A stretch of 64,000 nt of DNA from Flavobacterium branchiicola (GCF_018383905.1 NZ_JAGYWA010000002.1:62001-126000), one strand, 5' to 3'. Counted from the first letter of the stretch, positions 1 through 9,321 are shown. Program-made: numbers and translations. Notes: generated by a model from the letters alone, not told the origin.

Positions 1-490
1 CGCTGGTTGCAGGGAATTCTTTCATTTGAGTTCCAAAAATGGTATTGTTACTAGTACAGTGAAAATAATCAGCATCACTTGGTATTTCGTATCCTTTTGG
101 AATATGGTTATAATTTTCTTCTTTCGAAGATCCTACGATTACAGTTTCACCAAAAAGTTTAGCTTCTTTGATTGCTGCAGTTGCCCACGTTCCCGAATCT
201 AAGTATGCTGCTTTTCCGTTTTCTTTCATTAGGTTGTAAGGAGCCATTAAGAATGCTGTACTTGCACCACCTTGTAAAAATAAGGCCTGGTATCCTTTTC
301 CCTGAAGTCCTAATAATTCTAAAGCAAGTGATCGGGCTTCCTCCATAACAGCAACGAAATCTTTGCTTCGGTGCGAAATTTCAAGGATAGATAATCCTGA
401 ATCATTAAAATTTAAAATTGCTTTTGATGCCTTCTCAAAAACTTCCTGAGGTAAAATACTTGGTCCTGCGCTGTAGTTGTGTTTTTTCAT
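1..490 (-). CDS. serC: Phosphoserine aminotransferase, C-terminal part outside window
   Basis: PLP-dependent aminotransferase that converts 3-phosphohydroxypyruvate and glutamate to phosphoserine (serine biosynthesis; also a vitamin B6 step in some bacteria). About 163 N-terminal residues are visible. The start is ATG at 488-490, and the protein opens with the family signature [11 protein letters not shown] (residues 4-14), followed by HRS (40-42) and the phosphate/cofactor-binding loop GGAST (74-78). The PLP lysine should lie beyond the window edge, so it cannot be checked. It lies 93 nt downstream of the acyl-CoA reductase gene on the same strand, probably in one transcript. The gene is cut by the window, not broken. 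Confidence 0.93.
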   Translation of the reverse strand, partial: MKKHNYSAGPSILPQEVFEKASKAILNFNDSGLSILEISHRSKDFVAVMEEARSLALELLGLQGKGYQALFLQGGASTAFLMAPYNLMKENGKAAYLDSGTWATAAIKEAKLFGETVIVGSSKEENYNHIPKGYEIPSDADYFHCTSNNTIFGTQMKEFPATS

Positions 491-583
491 GGTTTTTGTT
501 AATAGTCGAAAATTTTAAAGACGCAAATTTCGACAATAGGAGGCGAAAAAGCGATAAATTATTCGAAATAATTGAACATATTT

Positions 584-1648
584 TTAATTTGTTGTTAACA
601 AAAACGTTATAGTATCAACGTTATCTGCATAATCCCACAAGTGAGGATTTTGAGTTTGCCCGAATGAGATGCTGTTTTTGATTAGATCATTGCTTACGAT
701 GCATTGAATTTGCTCAGAATCAGCTTCAAGGCGAGTTTGTAAATCATCGATGTTTTCATAAAATTCATAAAAAACACTCGAAATTGGCGATGCATAACTA
801 GTGTCTTCTTTTATTGTAAGGAAACCATTATCTAATAATTTGAAATTACTCATTAAAAATACCGCTTTATTATAATCGTAATTATTAGCATATTTTTCAT
901 AATGAATGACGTCCTGATATTTGAACATTGCTTCAAAGAATGCATCAAATGAATAACCTTTTGGAACAAAAAGTTTAGAAACATTTCGGCATCCTAATCC
1001 AAAATAACGGAAAATATCTTCTCCTAAAGCTTCCAGATCTTCTTTAGATTCTTTTCCATTCAAAACTGCAACAGAATTTCTGTTCTTTCTAATGATGGAA
1101 GGTTTGTCTTTAAAATAATACTCAAAATAACGCGCTGTATTATTACTTCCGGTAGCAATTACGGTATCAAAATTCTCTAATTTACCTTCTACAAAAGTGA
1201 TTTTATCTTTTAGACTTTCATCAGCAGCAATTAAATATTTTGCGAGAAAAGGTAATAAATGCTGGTCGTTTGATGAAGTTTTGATAAGTGCTTTATTGCC
1301 GCTGATCAAAACAGCTAAAAAATCATGAAAACCAACAAGCGGAATATTACCTGCCAAAATTAGGGCAACGGTTTTTTCGGCAGAAGATTCATTAAAAGTA
1401 TATTCAGAAAGCCATTTTGTAAGGTTTTCTTCTGTTAAAGCTTCGGCCCATGATGTTATGGCAAAATAAACCTGCTCTGGTGTATACCAGCCATTATGAG
1501 ATTGCGATAAATGAATAAGTTCTTCAAATTTATCAAAGAAGATTTCGTTATTTAATACGTCAGATTTTTTAACGGAACCCTTTTCAGAAAATTGACTTAA
1601 AAATTTTCCTAATTCAACAAAAACACTTTTTTTTGTTTCTAATGTCAT
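584..1648 (-). CDS. LuxC-like acyl-CoA reductase
   Basis: 354-residue member of the acyl-CoA reductase (LuxC/aldehyde dehydrogenase-like) family, which reduces acyl-CoA to aldehyde with NADPH. Visible motifs are LAGNIPLVG (98-106), NRNSVAVL (189-196) and GLGCRNVSK, whose Cys220 is the likely acyl-accepting nucleophile. There is no signal peptide, so it is probably cytoplasmic. In my memory of flavobacterial genomes this gene sits beside serC and a dicluster ferredoxin, as here; its physiological substrate is unknown. A TAnnTTTG box at 1687-1694 precedes it. Family call is firm; the specific reaction is inferred. Confidence 0.85.
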   Translation of the reverse strand: MTLETKKSVFVELGKFLSQFSEKGSVKKSDVLNNEIFFDKFEELIHLSQSHNGWYTPEQVYFAITSWAEALTEENLTKWLSEYTFNESSAEKTVALILAGNIPLVGFHDFLAVLISGNKALIKTSSNDQHLLPFLAKYLIAADESLKDKITFVEGKLENFDTVIATGSNNTARYFEYYFKDKPSIIRKNRNSVAVLNGKESKEDLEALGEDIFRYFGLGCRNVSKLFVPKGYSFDAFFEAMFKYQDVIHYEKYANNYDYNKAVFLMSNFKLLDNGFLTIKEDTSYASPISSVFYEFYENIDDLQTRLEADSEQIQCIVSNDLIKNSISFGQTQNPHLWDYADNVDTITFLLTTN

Positions 1649-1686
1649 AATGTTTGTTTATGAATTGTTTTGATTGTAATTTTGCA

Positions 1687-1694
1687 CAAAAATA
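1687..1694 (-). promoter_or_regulatory. -7 promoter box for the acyl-CoA reductase gene
   Basis: On the minus strand this reads TATTTTTG, a perfect match to the Bacteroidota sigma-A -7 consensus TAnnTTTG, 38 nt before the ATG. I see no clear -33 TTG; that position falls in the heptad repeat region. Confidence 0.5.
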
Positions 1695-1702
1695 AGGATA
1701 AA

Positions 1703-1790
1703 TAAGTCGAAAGTCAAAAGTCATCAGGTCAAAAGCTGTGAATGTCTTTTTTCGGCTTTGCAACTTTTAAGACTTTTAACTTTAAGACTA
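1703..1790. repeat. Inverted heptad-repeat element (AAAGTCA type)
   Basis: The left half (1703-1735) contains tandem AAAGTCA-like words; the right half (1761-1790) contains complementary words around TTAAGACT. The two halves can pair imperfectly into a hairpin. It occupies the divergent space between the acyl-CoA reductase and ferredoxin genes, and its right half directly precedes the ferredoxin start. It resembles the other short-word inverted elements in this window. Confidence 0.5.
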
Positions 1791-1798
1791 CAAAAACG

Positions 1799-2149
1799 AT
1801 GGCAATTATTATAACTGACGAATGCATTAATTGTGGGGCCTGCGAACCAGAATGCCCAAATACAGCAATATATGAAGGAGCAGATGATTGGAGATATAAA
1901 GACGGAACAAGTCTTTCCGGGAAAGTAATTTTACCTGATGGAACTGAGGTTGATGCAGAAGATGCTCAAACTCCAATTTCTGATGAGATTTATTACATTG
2001 TTCCTGGAAAATGTACAGAATGTAAAGGTTTTCATGATGAACCTCAATGTGCTGCTGTATGTCCTGTTGACTGTTGTGTACCGGATGATAACCACGTAGA
2101 AGATGAAGAAACCTTGTTAAGCAGACAAGCGTTTTTGCATAATGAATAA
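1799..2149 (+). CDS. 4Fe-4S dicluster ferredoxin
   Basis: Small electron carrier of 116 residues. The first cluster ligands are C9, C12, C15 and C19 ([11 protein letters not shown]); the second set is C72, C75, C84, C88 plus an adjacent CC at 92-93. About 50 acidic residues separate the clusters, the layout seen in flavobacterial and Azotobacter FdI-like dicluster ferredoxins. I chose the internal ATG at 1799 because the 19 codons before it are translated heptad repeat, and MAIIITDEC is the usual family start. It is divergent from the acyl-CoA reductase, for which it could be an electron partner, but that is speculation. Confidence 0.9.
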   Translation: MAIIITDECINCGACEPECPNTAIYEGADDWRYKDGTSLSGKVILPDGTEVDAEDAQTPISDEIYYIVPGKCTECKGFHDEPQCAAVCPVDCCVPDDNHVEDEETLLSRQAFLHNE

Positions 2150-2180
2150 TATTTCTGAGATTCAAATTTTAGATATTGAA

Positions 2181-2211
2181 AATCCTGAGCATTGTACTCG
2201 GGATTTTTTTT
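2181..2211 (+). terminator. Rho-independent terminator after ferredoxin gene
   Basis: AATCCTGAG (2181-2189) pairs with CTCGGGATT (2197-2205) with one G-U pair and a 7-nt loop, followed by a run of Ts. Confidence 0.8.
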
Positions 2212-2300
2212 GCTCATATAAAATATGTTTTTTGGGTATTGTGCTGTTACATAACAATTTATTTTGTTAATTTGATCGAAATAATTTAATAAAACAGCCT

Positions 2301-3467
2301 ATGAGGAGACTGATACTTTTATTTATCGTATTATTTAGTGTTACTGCTTTTGCACAAAAAACAGAATATTCTATTATTGTTAAGGATATTGAAACTCAAT
2401 TGCCGATAGAAAATGCAACCGTAGTCGTTCTTAAGACTAAGCAAATTTTATTAAGCAATAAGGAAGGTAAAGTTACTTTTATGCTTGCTGGAGGCTCTAC
2501 TATTGAAATTTCCGAAACGGATTATGAGACTGTAAATGTTCGCTGGGTGTCTTTAAATGGTGATCAAAAGTTCGTGGTTTATTTGAAAAGCAAGAAAAAT
2601 AAATTAGATGAAATTGTTGTCTCAAAGGAAAATCCGCAAAAAATATTTCAAAAAATTGTTTACAACTCCCGAAAAAAATTAGCAATATCACACAGGTTAA
2701 AAGTTTATGTGCGAGAGTTTTTTATGCTTGATAATAAATATTCGTATTATAATGACGGATTAGTGAATTTTCAGTTTTCGGGAAATCAAAAGAAAACTTC
2801 TACAACACTTTTGGTCGAGCAAAACAGATCTTATGGATTACTGGAAACCGACGTAAGTGCAGATTTAAGAGGGTATGATCTCAATAAAATCATGCAAAAT
2901 TATGCTGATCTAAGATATTTTAATCCTATTCTAGATTCAAAAGCAAAAAAAGAATATGAGTTTTTAGTAAAAGGGCATCCCAATAATAAAGATTATTATA
3001 TCATGACTATAACGCCGCTTGATAAAGCTAAAGACGCAATTGATAGTTTCGAGTTAGTTTACGATCCGATAAAAAAACTTATAGTTGAATTTACTATTGA
3101 TATAACTCCGGGCAATCTGGATAAAATTGAAGAGAAGACAAAAGTAGATTCAAAAAACATCACAAGATCATTTGTAAAAGTCAATTATAGAATTGATAAA
3201 GAAGATTATTATTTATTAAGTTCTAATGAAGAGATAGCCTATAATTTAATTTTGAAAGAGCAGATAAAGAAAATACAGGTTCGAAACAGTTTTACGACGA
3301 CTCATTTTAACCGACAAAACTTTACTTATAATGAAATTGATGTTTTTAAAGAGAAGTCACTTTTTAATAAAAAAAATAAAATCCTAACCAATTATTGGGA
3401 TATCTCCGGATTTACAGCAACAGACGAAGAAAAGGCAATTATTGCAGCTTTAGATTTTAAAATGTAG
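2301..3467 (+). CDS. Exported protein with carboxypeptidase-like regulatory domain
   Basis: 388 residues. A signal peptide ends near VTAFAQ (residues 14-19), followed by a CarboxypepD_reg-like beta-sandwich (about 22-105), recognisable by the pattern D..T..PIENATV and the later IEISETDYETVNV. The remaining 280 residues have no family I recognise and no beta-barrel or membrane segment. It is therefore probably periplasmic or attached to the outer membrane. The domain is common at the N-terminus of TonB receptors, but no plug or barrel follows here. It is transcribed alone and ends against a shared terminator with the convergent TonB receptor gene. Confidence 0.75.
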   Translation: MRRLILLFIVLFSVTAFAQKTEYSIIVKDIETQLPIENATVVVLKTKQILLSNKEGKVTFMLAGGSTIEISETDYETVNVRWVSLNGDQKFVVYLKSKKNKLDEIVVSKENPQKIFQKIVYNSRKKLAISHRLKVYVREFFMLDNKYSYYNDGLVNFQFSGNQKKTSTTLLVEQNRSYGLLETDVSADLRGYDLNKIMQNYADLRYFNPILDSKAKKEYEFLVKGHPNNKDYYIMTITPLDKAKDAIDSFELVYDPIKKLIVEFTIDITPGNLDKIEEKTKVDSKNITRSFVKVNYRIDKEDYYLLSSNEEIAYNLILKEQIKKIQVRNSFTTTHFNRQNFTYNEIDVFKEKSLFNKKNKILTNYWDISGFTATDEEKAIIAALDFKM

Positions 3468-3512
3468 ACTGTTTAATGTAAAATATGAAAAGTAGTTCTT
3501 ATTAGTGTAAAA

Positions 3513-3543
3513 AAAATCCTGAACGGTAATTGTTCAGGATTTT
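3513..3543. terminator. Bidirectional terminator between convergent genes
   Basis: AAAATCCTGAAC (3513-3524) and GTTCAGGATTTT (3532-3543) form a perfect 12-bp stem with a 7-nt loop. A-rich and T-rich flanks allow use from both sides. Confidence 0.85.
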
Positions 3544-3551
3544 GTTTTTAT

Positions 3552-3575
3552 TGTCAGGCTGAGCGAAGTTGAAGC
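3552..3575. repeat. Short dispersed repeat, copy 1
   Basis: A 24-bp segment beginning GTCAGGCTGAGCG and ending GAAGCC. It matches 22 of 24 positions with a second copy at 7706-7729. It abuts the TAG stop of the TonB receptor and is GC-richer than its surroundings. Confidence 0.65.
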
Positions 3576-6209
3576 CTAGAAATTAAATCCAAGTCTTGCG
3601 TAGTAATAAGCTCCGCTGAATCCCATTTGTACAGCATCCCAGTAACCACCGGCTTCTGTATTACCTTGTTCATCTTGTTTAGTTGGATAAACATTGAACA
3701 AGTTGTTGCTACCAACACTTAATTTTAAGTTTTTGGTAAGTCTGTAGCCTAATGTTAAATCAGTAATTAATCTTGGGTTGTATACATCATCTTCATCTGC
3801 GTAATCAACTAAAACTACTTTGCTGAAACGTGTAAATGCTAAACCTGCATCAAATTTACTTTTTGAGTAGGTAAGGTTTAAACCAAATTTACTGTCCGGA
3901 GCAGAAGCCAATAGAAATGCTTTTTCACGTTTTCCAAAGAAAGTTTCTGCATCTAGAGAACCATTTTTTACATTATCGATTTTCATATCGTTTATGTTAC
4001 CCACTAAAGTTGCTCCAATGTTTCCAAAATCAAAGGCTTTTTTCCAGGAGAAAACTAAATCTAAACCATGTGTACTTGTGTCAACTCCGTTGGCAAAAAA
4101 CTGAGCCTCAGAAACACCAAGATTAAGAGCAGTTGCATCAAAATATCCGGTAAGAACGATACGATCTTTTACTTTAATATAATACCCATCAATTGTTGCA
4201 GTAAAATCTCCGTAAGTTGCAGTAAATCCTAAAGAAGCATTAACCGCTTTTTCTTCATTTAATTTCTGGATACCAAAAGCTCTTGTTACAGGACTGTCAT
4301 TTGGAGCTAAAAGAACCTCAGTTGCTCCACTTGCATTAAAGTTCGTGAAACGTAAATTATAGTAAACCTGAGCCAATGATGGCGCACGGAAACCTGTACT
4401 TATAGATCCTCTCATATTGATGTGATCATTAAGTTTAAGTCTCGAAGCTAATTTTCCGTTTAAAGTACTTCCAAAATCACTGTAATTTTCAAAACGAGCG
4501 GCACCACTTACCATTAAAGCATCACTAATATCTAATTCAGCGTCAGCATAGAGTGAGAAGTTGGTACGATCTTCGTTAACCTCATTTGCCGGACTATATC
4601 CAGGGAAACCTTGTGAGCTTCCTGGTCTTGGATTTCCGGAAATTGGATCAATAGGGGCGCTTTGTGTTGTAGGATCTGTTATTGGTTTTCCGTTAGTATC
4701 ATAAGTAGTATACGAACCTTCTTCACCGGCAAAAATTTCGAATTGCTCTACTCTGAATTCTGCTCCAAAGGCAACGTTCAGGCCTTTTAATACATCTCCA
4801 TAATTTTTAGATACATCAAAATTGGTTGTATTTTGAAGTAAGCTATGACCTCCGGCGTCAAACTCATGAGGTGATTTTTCTTCAAGCGAAGCATTTATAG
4901 TTCCTTTAATATCATATTGAAATTTGTTTTTTCCAAATGTATTACTCAAATCAAATTTCCATCCGCCAGGAGATTCCGTTCTGATTCCGGCAGCAATCGA
5001 ATTGTCATTGATTTTTGAAGTAATTCTTGGTGTATATCCGCCAGGATACACAGATTCAACTACTCTTTCTCCATCATTTCTGGTAAAAGCATAGGCATCA
5101 GTATCTCTGAAATTACTTCCTCCAAAAGCATAAAATTCAGTTTTCTCAGCAATCGGAATGGCGATATTAGCGAATAAATTTACTCCTTGAATTTCGGCAT
5201 CTCCAAAACCTTTTCTAAAATCGTAACTAGGACGAAGTGTTTTGTTTTTGTTTAAAAATTCTCCGGTAATATTTACATAACCACCATTAGTGCCAATACT
5301 GGTACCGTAGTTGGCAGCGACTTTAACAGAGCCTCCGTCAAAATCCTGATTTTTTCCATAAGAATTTCCGTTTCCGTTTTGGTCTAATCTGAAACCTTTT
5401 GTATTTGGAGTTCCTGGTAAAAATTCTCCTTTGGCATGAGTATTAAAAACACCATAGGTTACAGATCCTGTAAGTTCATTAACATTATCATTAGTAACAA
5501 TGTTAACAACACCTGCAATCGCATCAGAGCCATATTGAGCGGCTGCGCCATCACGCAGAATTTCGATTCTTTTAATAGACGCTGCAGGAATGGCATTTAA
5601 ATCGGTTCCCGTATTTCCACGTCCGCGAGTTCCAAATAAGTTAATAAGAGACGATTGATGTCTTCTTTTTCCGTTAATCAAAACCAAAGTCTGGTCAGGT
5701 CCCATACCTCTTAAAGAAGCCGGATCAACGTGATCTGCTCCATCAGAACCAGATTGTTTATTGGCATTAAATGACGGCGCTACATATTGCAAAAGTTCGT
5801 TGATTTCCAGTTTTCCACTTTGTGTCGTAACATCTTTTACATTAATAACATCAATAGGAACGGCTGAATTTACAACGGTTCTTTTGGCATTTCTGGAACC
5901 TACAACTACAACGTCATTCAGAACTTGTCCGTCACTTTCGCCTAGAACTACATCTAGTGTGTTGCCTGAAGTTGTTTTTTCTACAGTAGAAAATCCGACA
6001 TAACTAAAAATTAAAGTTGCGCCTTCTTTTACTTTTATTCTAAAACTACCTTCAAAATCGGTAGATACGCCATTTGAAGTCCCTTTTTCGACAATATTTA
6101 CACCAGGAAGCGGTGCGCCGGCTTTGTCTTTGACGACACCCGAAACTTCTTTTTGGGCAAAAAGAAATGCTGAATTCAGCAGAAATAAAAATAAAGCAAG
6201 CTTTTTCAT
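3576..6209 (-). CDS. TonB-dependent receptor
   Basis: 877-residue outer-membrane active transporter driven by TonB/ExbBD. It has a signal peptide 1-19, a carboxypeptidase-like regulatory domain 20-90 (GVVKDKAGAPLPGVNI), a plug domain about 100-240 with LNGKRRH-type loop (LINGKRRH, 177-184) and RIEILRDGAAAQYGSDAIAG (214-233), then a beta-barrel ending in an aromatic strand (ARLGFNF). I chose the ATG at 6207-6209 because it begins the signal peptide; 41 extra upstream codons are AT-rich leader. No SusD partner lies beside it, so this is a stand-alone receptor. The substrate cannot be told from sequence. Confidence 0.92.
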   Translation of the reverse strand: MKKLALFLFLLNSAFLFAQKEVSGVVKDKAGAPLPGVNIVEKGTSNGVSTDFEGSFRIKVKEGATLIFSYVGFSTVEKTTSGNTLDVVLGESDGQVLNDVVVVGSRNAKRTVVNSAVPIDVINVKDVTTQSGKLEINELLQYVAPSFNANKQSGSDGADHVDPASLRGMGPDQTLVLINGKRRHQSSLINLFGTRGRGNTGTDLNAIPAASIKRIEILRDGAAAQYGSDAIAGVVNIVTNDNVNELTGSVTYGVFNTHAKGEFLPGTPNTKGFRLDQNGNGNSYGKNQDFDGGSVKVAANYGTSIGTNGGYVNITGEFLNKNKTLRPSYDFRKGFGDAEIQGVNLFANIAIPIAEKTEFYAFGGSNFRDTDAYAFTRNDGERVVESVYPGGYTPRITSKINDNSIAAGIRTESPGGWKFDLSNTFGKNKFQYDIKGTINASLEEKSPHEFDAGGHSLLQNTTNFDVSKNYGDVLKGLNVAFGAEFRVEQFEIFAGEEGSYTTYDTNGKPITDPTTQSAPIDPISGNPRPGSSQGFPGYSPANEVNEDRTNFSLYADAELDISDALMVSGAARFENYSDFGSTLNGKLASRLKLNDHINMRGSISTGFRAPSLAQVYYNLRFTNFNASGATEVLLAPNDSPVTRAFGIQKLNEEKAVNASLGFTATYGDFTATIDGYYIKVKDRIVLTGYFDATALNLGVSEAQFFANGVDTSTHGLDLVFSWKKAFDFGNIGATLVGNINDMKIDNVKNGSLDAETFFGKREKAFLLASAPDSKFGLNLTYSKSKFDAGLAFTRFSKVVLVDYADEDDVYNPRLITDLTLGYRLTKNLKLSVGSNNLFNVYPTKQDEQGNTEAGGYWDAVQMGFSGAYYYARLGFNF

Positions 6210-6361
6210 GGTTATTGGTTTTTTGGTTTGTTTTTTATTGATTAGTTTTATAAAAGTAATATTTTTTAACAAAAATTTAATATAATGTTTAAAAATTTTC
6301 AACTTATGCTTTAATATTATATTAATGCACATTTTTACTTCGGTTACGAGCTATTAAATCT

Positions 6362-6369
6362 TATATTTG
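6362..6369 (+). promoter_or_regulatory. -7 promoter box upstream of ychF
   Basis: TATATTTG, a perfect match to TAnnTTTG. It would give an mRNA leader of roughly 130 nt before ychF. No convincing -33 TTG is visible. Confidence 0.45.
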
Positions 6370-6509
6370 CAAAATTTTAAAGCCAAAAAATATCATTTTG
6401 GCATAATAAAAAAAAAAAGACAGAAGAACATTAGCTGTTTGGAAATAAAATCATTAAATGGCTACAGCTGATATATTCAGCTTCAAATAAAAATAAACAG
6501 AAACAACAG

Positions 6510-7604
6510 ATGAAAGCAGGAATTGTAGGATTACCAAATGTTGGAAAATCAACATTATTTAATTGTTTATCTAATGCAAAAGCGCAAAGTGCGAACTTTC
6601 CGTTTTGTACAATCGAACCTAATATTGGTGTTGTAAACGTTCCGGATCCAAGAATCAATAAATTGGAAGAATTGGTAAAACCAGAGCGCGTACAAATGGC
6701 AACTGTAGATATCGTAGATATTGCAGGTTTGGTAAAAGGAGCAAGTAAAGGTGAGGGTCTTGGAAACCAGTTTTTAGGAAACATTAGAGAGTGTAATGCA
6801 ATCATTCACGTTTTACGTTGTTTTGATAATGATAATATTGTACACGTTGACGGAAATGTAAATCCAATTCGTGATAAAGAAACGATCGATATCGAGTTGC
6901 AGTTAAAAGACTTAGAAACTGTTGAAAAACGTTTAGAAAAAGTAAACCGTGCTGCTAAAACTGGAAATAAAGAAGCGCAAACTGAAAAAGCGCTTTTAGA
7001 CAGAATCAGAGAAGCATTGTTACAAGCTAAATCAGCTCGTACAATTGTACCTCAGGGTAATGACGAGGAAGTTTTAATGGAATCTTTTCAGTTAATTACT
7101 GCAAAACCGGTTTTATACGTTTGTAATGTTGACGAAAGTTCTGCTGTAAACGGAAATAAATATGTAGATCAGGTTCGTGAATTGGTTAAAGATGAAGAAG
7201 CTGAGGTTATTATTCTTTCAGTAGGAGCAGAGGCTGATATTACAGAATTAGAAAGCTATGAAGAGCGTCAGGTTTTCCTTGAAGATATGGGGTTAACTGA
7301 GCCGGGAGCATCTGTTTTAATTCGTGCAGCTTACAAATTACTTAAACAACAAACTTACTTTACAGCTGGTGTAAAAGAAGTTCGTGCATGGACAATCAAC
7401 ATTGGAGCAACTGCACCGCAAGCAGCAGGAGTTATTCATACTGATTTCGAAAAAGGATTCATCCGTGCTGAAGTTATTTCATACGAAGATTACGTTCAAT
7501 ACGGTTCTGAAGCAAAAGCAAAAGAAGCTGGAAAATTCAAAGTTGAAGGAAAAGAATATGTAGTTAAAGATGGTGATGTAATGCACTTCCGTTTTAACGT
7601 TTAA
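6510..7604 (+). CDS. ychF: YchF/OLA1-family ATPase
   Basis: 364-residue Obg-related P-loop NTPase that prefers ATP, binds ribosomes and is linked to redox stress and translation. The P-loop is GLPNVGKST (7-15) and the G3 motif is DIAGL (70-74). The G4 position reads NVDE (206-209), the NxxE form that marks YchF ATPases rather than GTP-specific NKxD. The C-terminal TGS domain is about 278-361. Length is typical for the family. It is a single-gene unit with its own terminator at 7652-7679. Confidence 0.96.
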   Translation: MKAGIVGLPNVGKSTLFNCLSNAKAQSANFPFCTIEPNIGVVNVPDPRINKLEELVKPERVQMATVDIVDIAGLVKGASKGEGLGNQFLGNIRECNAIIHVLRCFDNDNIVHVDGNVNPIRDKETIDIELQLKDLETVEKRLEKVNRAAKTGNKEAQTEKALLDRIREALLQAKSARTIVPQGNDEEVLMESFQLITAKPVLYVCNVDESSAVNGNKYVDQVRELVKDEEAEVIILSVGAEADITELESYEERQVFLEDMGLTEPGASVLIRAAYKLLKQQTYFTAGVKEVRAWTINIGATAPQAAGVIHTDFEKGFIRAEVISYEDYVQYGSEAKAKEAGKFKVEGKEYVVKDGDVMHFRFNV

Positions 7605-7651
7605 TTTTTTTCTTTTAGAAAATAGAATAAAGAAGAAAGAAAATAGATTTG

Positions 7652-7679
7652 ACCGTTGGAGAAATTCAGCGGTTTTTTT
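7652..7679 (+). terminator. Terminator after ychF
   Basis: ACCGTTG (7652-7658) pairs with CAGCGGT (7667-7673) with one wobble pair and an 8-nt loop; seven Ts follow. Confidence 0.7.
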
Positions 7680-7705
7680 ATGCTTAAGATTTAAATGTTT
7701 AGTTT

Positions 7706-7870
7706 GTCAGGCTGAGCGGAGTCGAAGCCCCGTGAAGATTGGTTATTCTCTTTGTGAAGTTTCTTACGTGTCCTTCTCCCGTCCCGAGGCATCGGGATCG
7801 GGACGCTCAGGAAGACAAAAAAGGAAAAGAAAAAAATCGCCTAAATCGACGCTTTCGCGAAAGCGAATCA
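7706..7870. repeat. GC-rich REP-like composite repeat in a 362-bp gene-free stretch
   Basis: Composite element between ychF and the DUF2459 gene. It starts with copy 2 of the dispersed 24-mer (7706-7729). A hairpin follows at 7780-7805 (CGTCCCGA, 10-nt loop, TCGGGACG), and then a perfect 16-bp palindrome CGCTTTCGCGAAAGCG at 7850-7865. Its GC content clearly exceeds the neighbours. Two overlapping open frames here look like translated repeat, not genes. Nothing else is visible in the gap apart from the ychF terminator. Confidence 0.65.
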
Positions 7871-7966
7871 GTAAAATCCGCGTCCTATTTTCAAGAAGCA
7901 AAATTTTTGGCTCAAAATTTGGTTACAGAAAAATTAACCAATTACTAATCTAATAAACCAATCAAA

Positions 7967-8644
7967 ATGCTAAAAAAATCTTTCAAATTTCTGGGCTGGA
8001 CACTTTTCGGAATCTTCGCTTTTCTTGCTTTATACATTTCATCTGTTTTAATTATTTCTAAAATCACAGTCAATTCAGAAATAGCAAAAGTGGAAGAACA
8101 AAACGCAATTCCAATCTATATTCTTTCCAACGGAGTTCATACAGATGTTGTCGTTCCTATAAAAAATGAGATCAAAGACTGGCGAAGTGAAATTCAGTTT
8201 AGTCAGACACAATCAAAAGATTCTTTAATGAATTTTGTCGCTTTTGGCTGGGGAGACAAAGGATTTTATCTTGATACACCGGAATGGTCAGATTTAAAAG
8301 CAAGTACAGCCTTCAAAGCGGCATTTGGAGTTAGTTCATCAGCAATGCACACTACGTTTTTCAAACAATTAAGAGAGGGTGAAGATTGTAAGCGTATTTT
8401 AGTTTCAAAAGAAAATTACCAAAAGCTGGTAACTTATATTTCGGATAGTTTCAGCGATCCTGTTCATCCGCAATGGATTGAAGGTCACAGTTACGGAAAA
8501 AAAGACGCTTTTTACGAAGCAAAAGGAAGTTATAGCCTTTTTTATACCTGCAATACCTGGGCAAATAGTGCCTTAAAAGCAGCGAACCAAAAAGCAAGTT
8601 TATGGACCGTTTATGATAAAGGGATTTTCTGTCATTATAAATAA
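7967..8644 (+). CDS. DUF2459 / TIGR02117 family protein
   Basis: 225 residues with one N-terminal membrane anchor (about 9-30), then a soluble domain with the family landmarks NGVHTDVVVP (55-64), GWGDKGFYLDTPEW and a C-terminal YTCNTWANSAL containing Cys and Asn. The conserved HTD and CNTW segments suggest a papain-like (NlpC-like) fold, but that is inference and the function is unknown. It is followed 5 nt later by a small lipoprotein gene, so the two are probably co-transcribed. Confidence 0.8.
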   Translation: MLKKSFKFLGWTLFGIFAFLALYISSVLIISKITVNSEIAKVEEQNAIPIYILSNGVHTDVVVPIKNEIKDWRSEIQFSQTQSKDSLMNFVAFGWGDKGFYLDTPEWSDLKASTAFKAAFGVSSSAMHTTFFKQLREGEDCKRILVSKENYQKLVTYISDSFSDPVHPQWIEGHSYGKKDAFYEAKGSYSLFYTCNTWANSALKAANQKASLWTVYDKGIFCHYK

Positions 8645-8649
8645 CGACT

Positions 8650-9321
8650 ATGAAAAAAGTTCTTTTAATCATGGCAATTATGGCTTTAATTTCATGCAAA
8701 AAGGCAGATTATCCAGCTTGTGAAGATTGTATGAATTTTTATTTTGAAAATCCACAACCAGATAAAGATTCAGAATTAGATCGTTTTCCAAAGAAATTTA
8801 GAGGATTGTTTATGAATACTGATTCAACATTTATTAGAATTGAAGAAGATAGAATTTTAAAAGAATACTTCTGGAAATTTAAAATTCATAAACTAACATT
8901 AGATTCAACAAAAGCCGAATATGAGATTGTTGAAGGAAAACTTATAACAAAGGATACGAGAGATTCATTTGGTATGTTTCCAAAAGGCGATTCTATTGAA
9001 TTAATTCAAAAACATATTGACACCTTGTTTAGGTTTTCATTCTATGAAAAAGCAAAACGAATTGACGGACATTTAATTTTGAGTAGAAAAGATTCCTTAT
9101 TCTGGAATGCTCAATTTATTTCAATTGATAAAAATATACTGAAATTCAAAAATCTTTATGATTTAAAAGATCTGAAAAAGCTTGATTCTGTCACTAAAAT
9201 AAAAGCAAAAAACCTCGATTCTATTTCTTATTTGATAAAACCAACAATAACAGAATTTAAAAAGATATTTAAAATTAAAGGATTAGGATTCGACAGCGAA
9301 TATAAAAAGGTCTCTAGATAA
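8650..9321 (+). CDS. Hypothetical lipoprotein
   Basis: 223 residues. The lipobox LISC at Cys16 (MALISCKK) predicts lipid anchoring after signal peptidase II. The mature part is Lys/Asp-rich with alternating strands (for example IRIEEDRILKEYFWKFKI) and no domain I can name. It starts 5 nt after the DUF2459 gene, suggesting an operon with that envelope protein. Confidence 0.75.
   Translation: MKKVLLIMAIMALISCKKADYPACEDCMNFYFENPQPDKDSELDRFPKKFRGLFMNTDSTFIRIEEDRILKEYFWKFKIHKLTLDSTKAEYEIVEGKLITKDTRDSFGMFPKGDSIELIQKHIDTLFRFSFYEKAKRIDGHLILSRKDSLFWNAQFISIDKNILKFKNLYDLKDLKKLDSVTKIKAKNLDSISYLIKPTITEFKKIFKIKGLGFDSEYKKVSR

Noticed and set aside
1742..1798. Upstream extension of the ferredoxin
   Set aside because: The 19 codons are translated heptad repeat; the family starts at MAIIITDE.
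7732..7953. Two overlapping open frames in the ychF-DUF2459 gap
   Set aside because: They translate the GC-rich repeat and its flanks; low-complexity basic peptides without a family.
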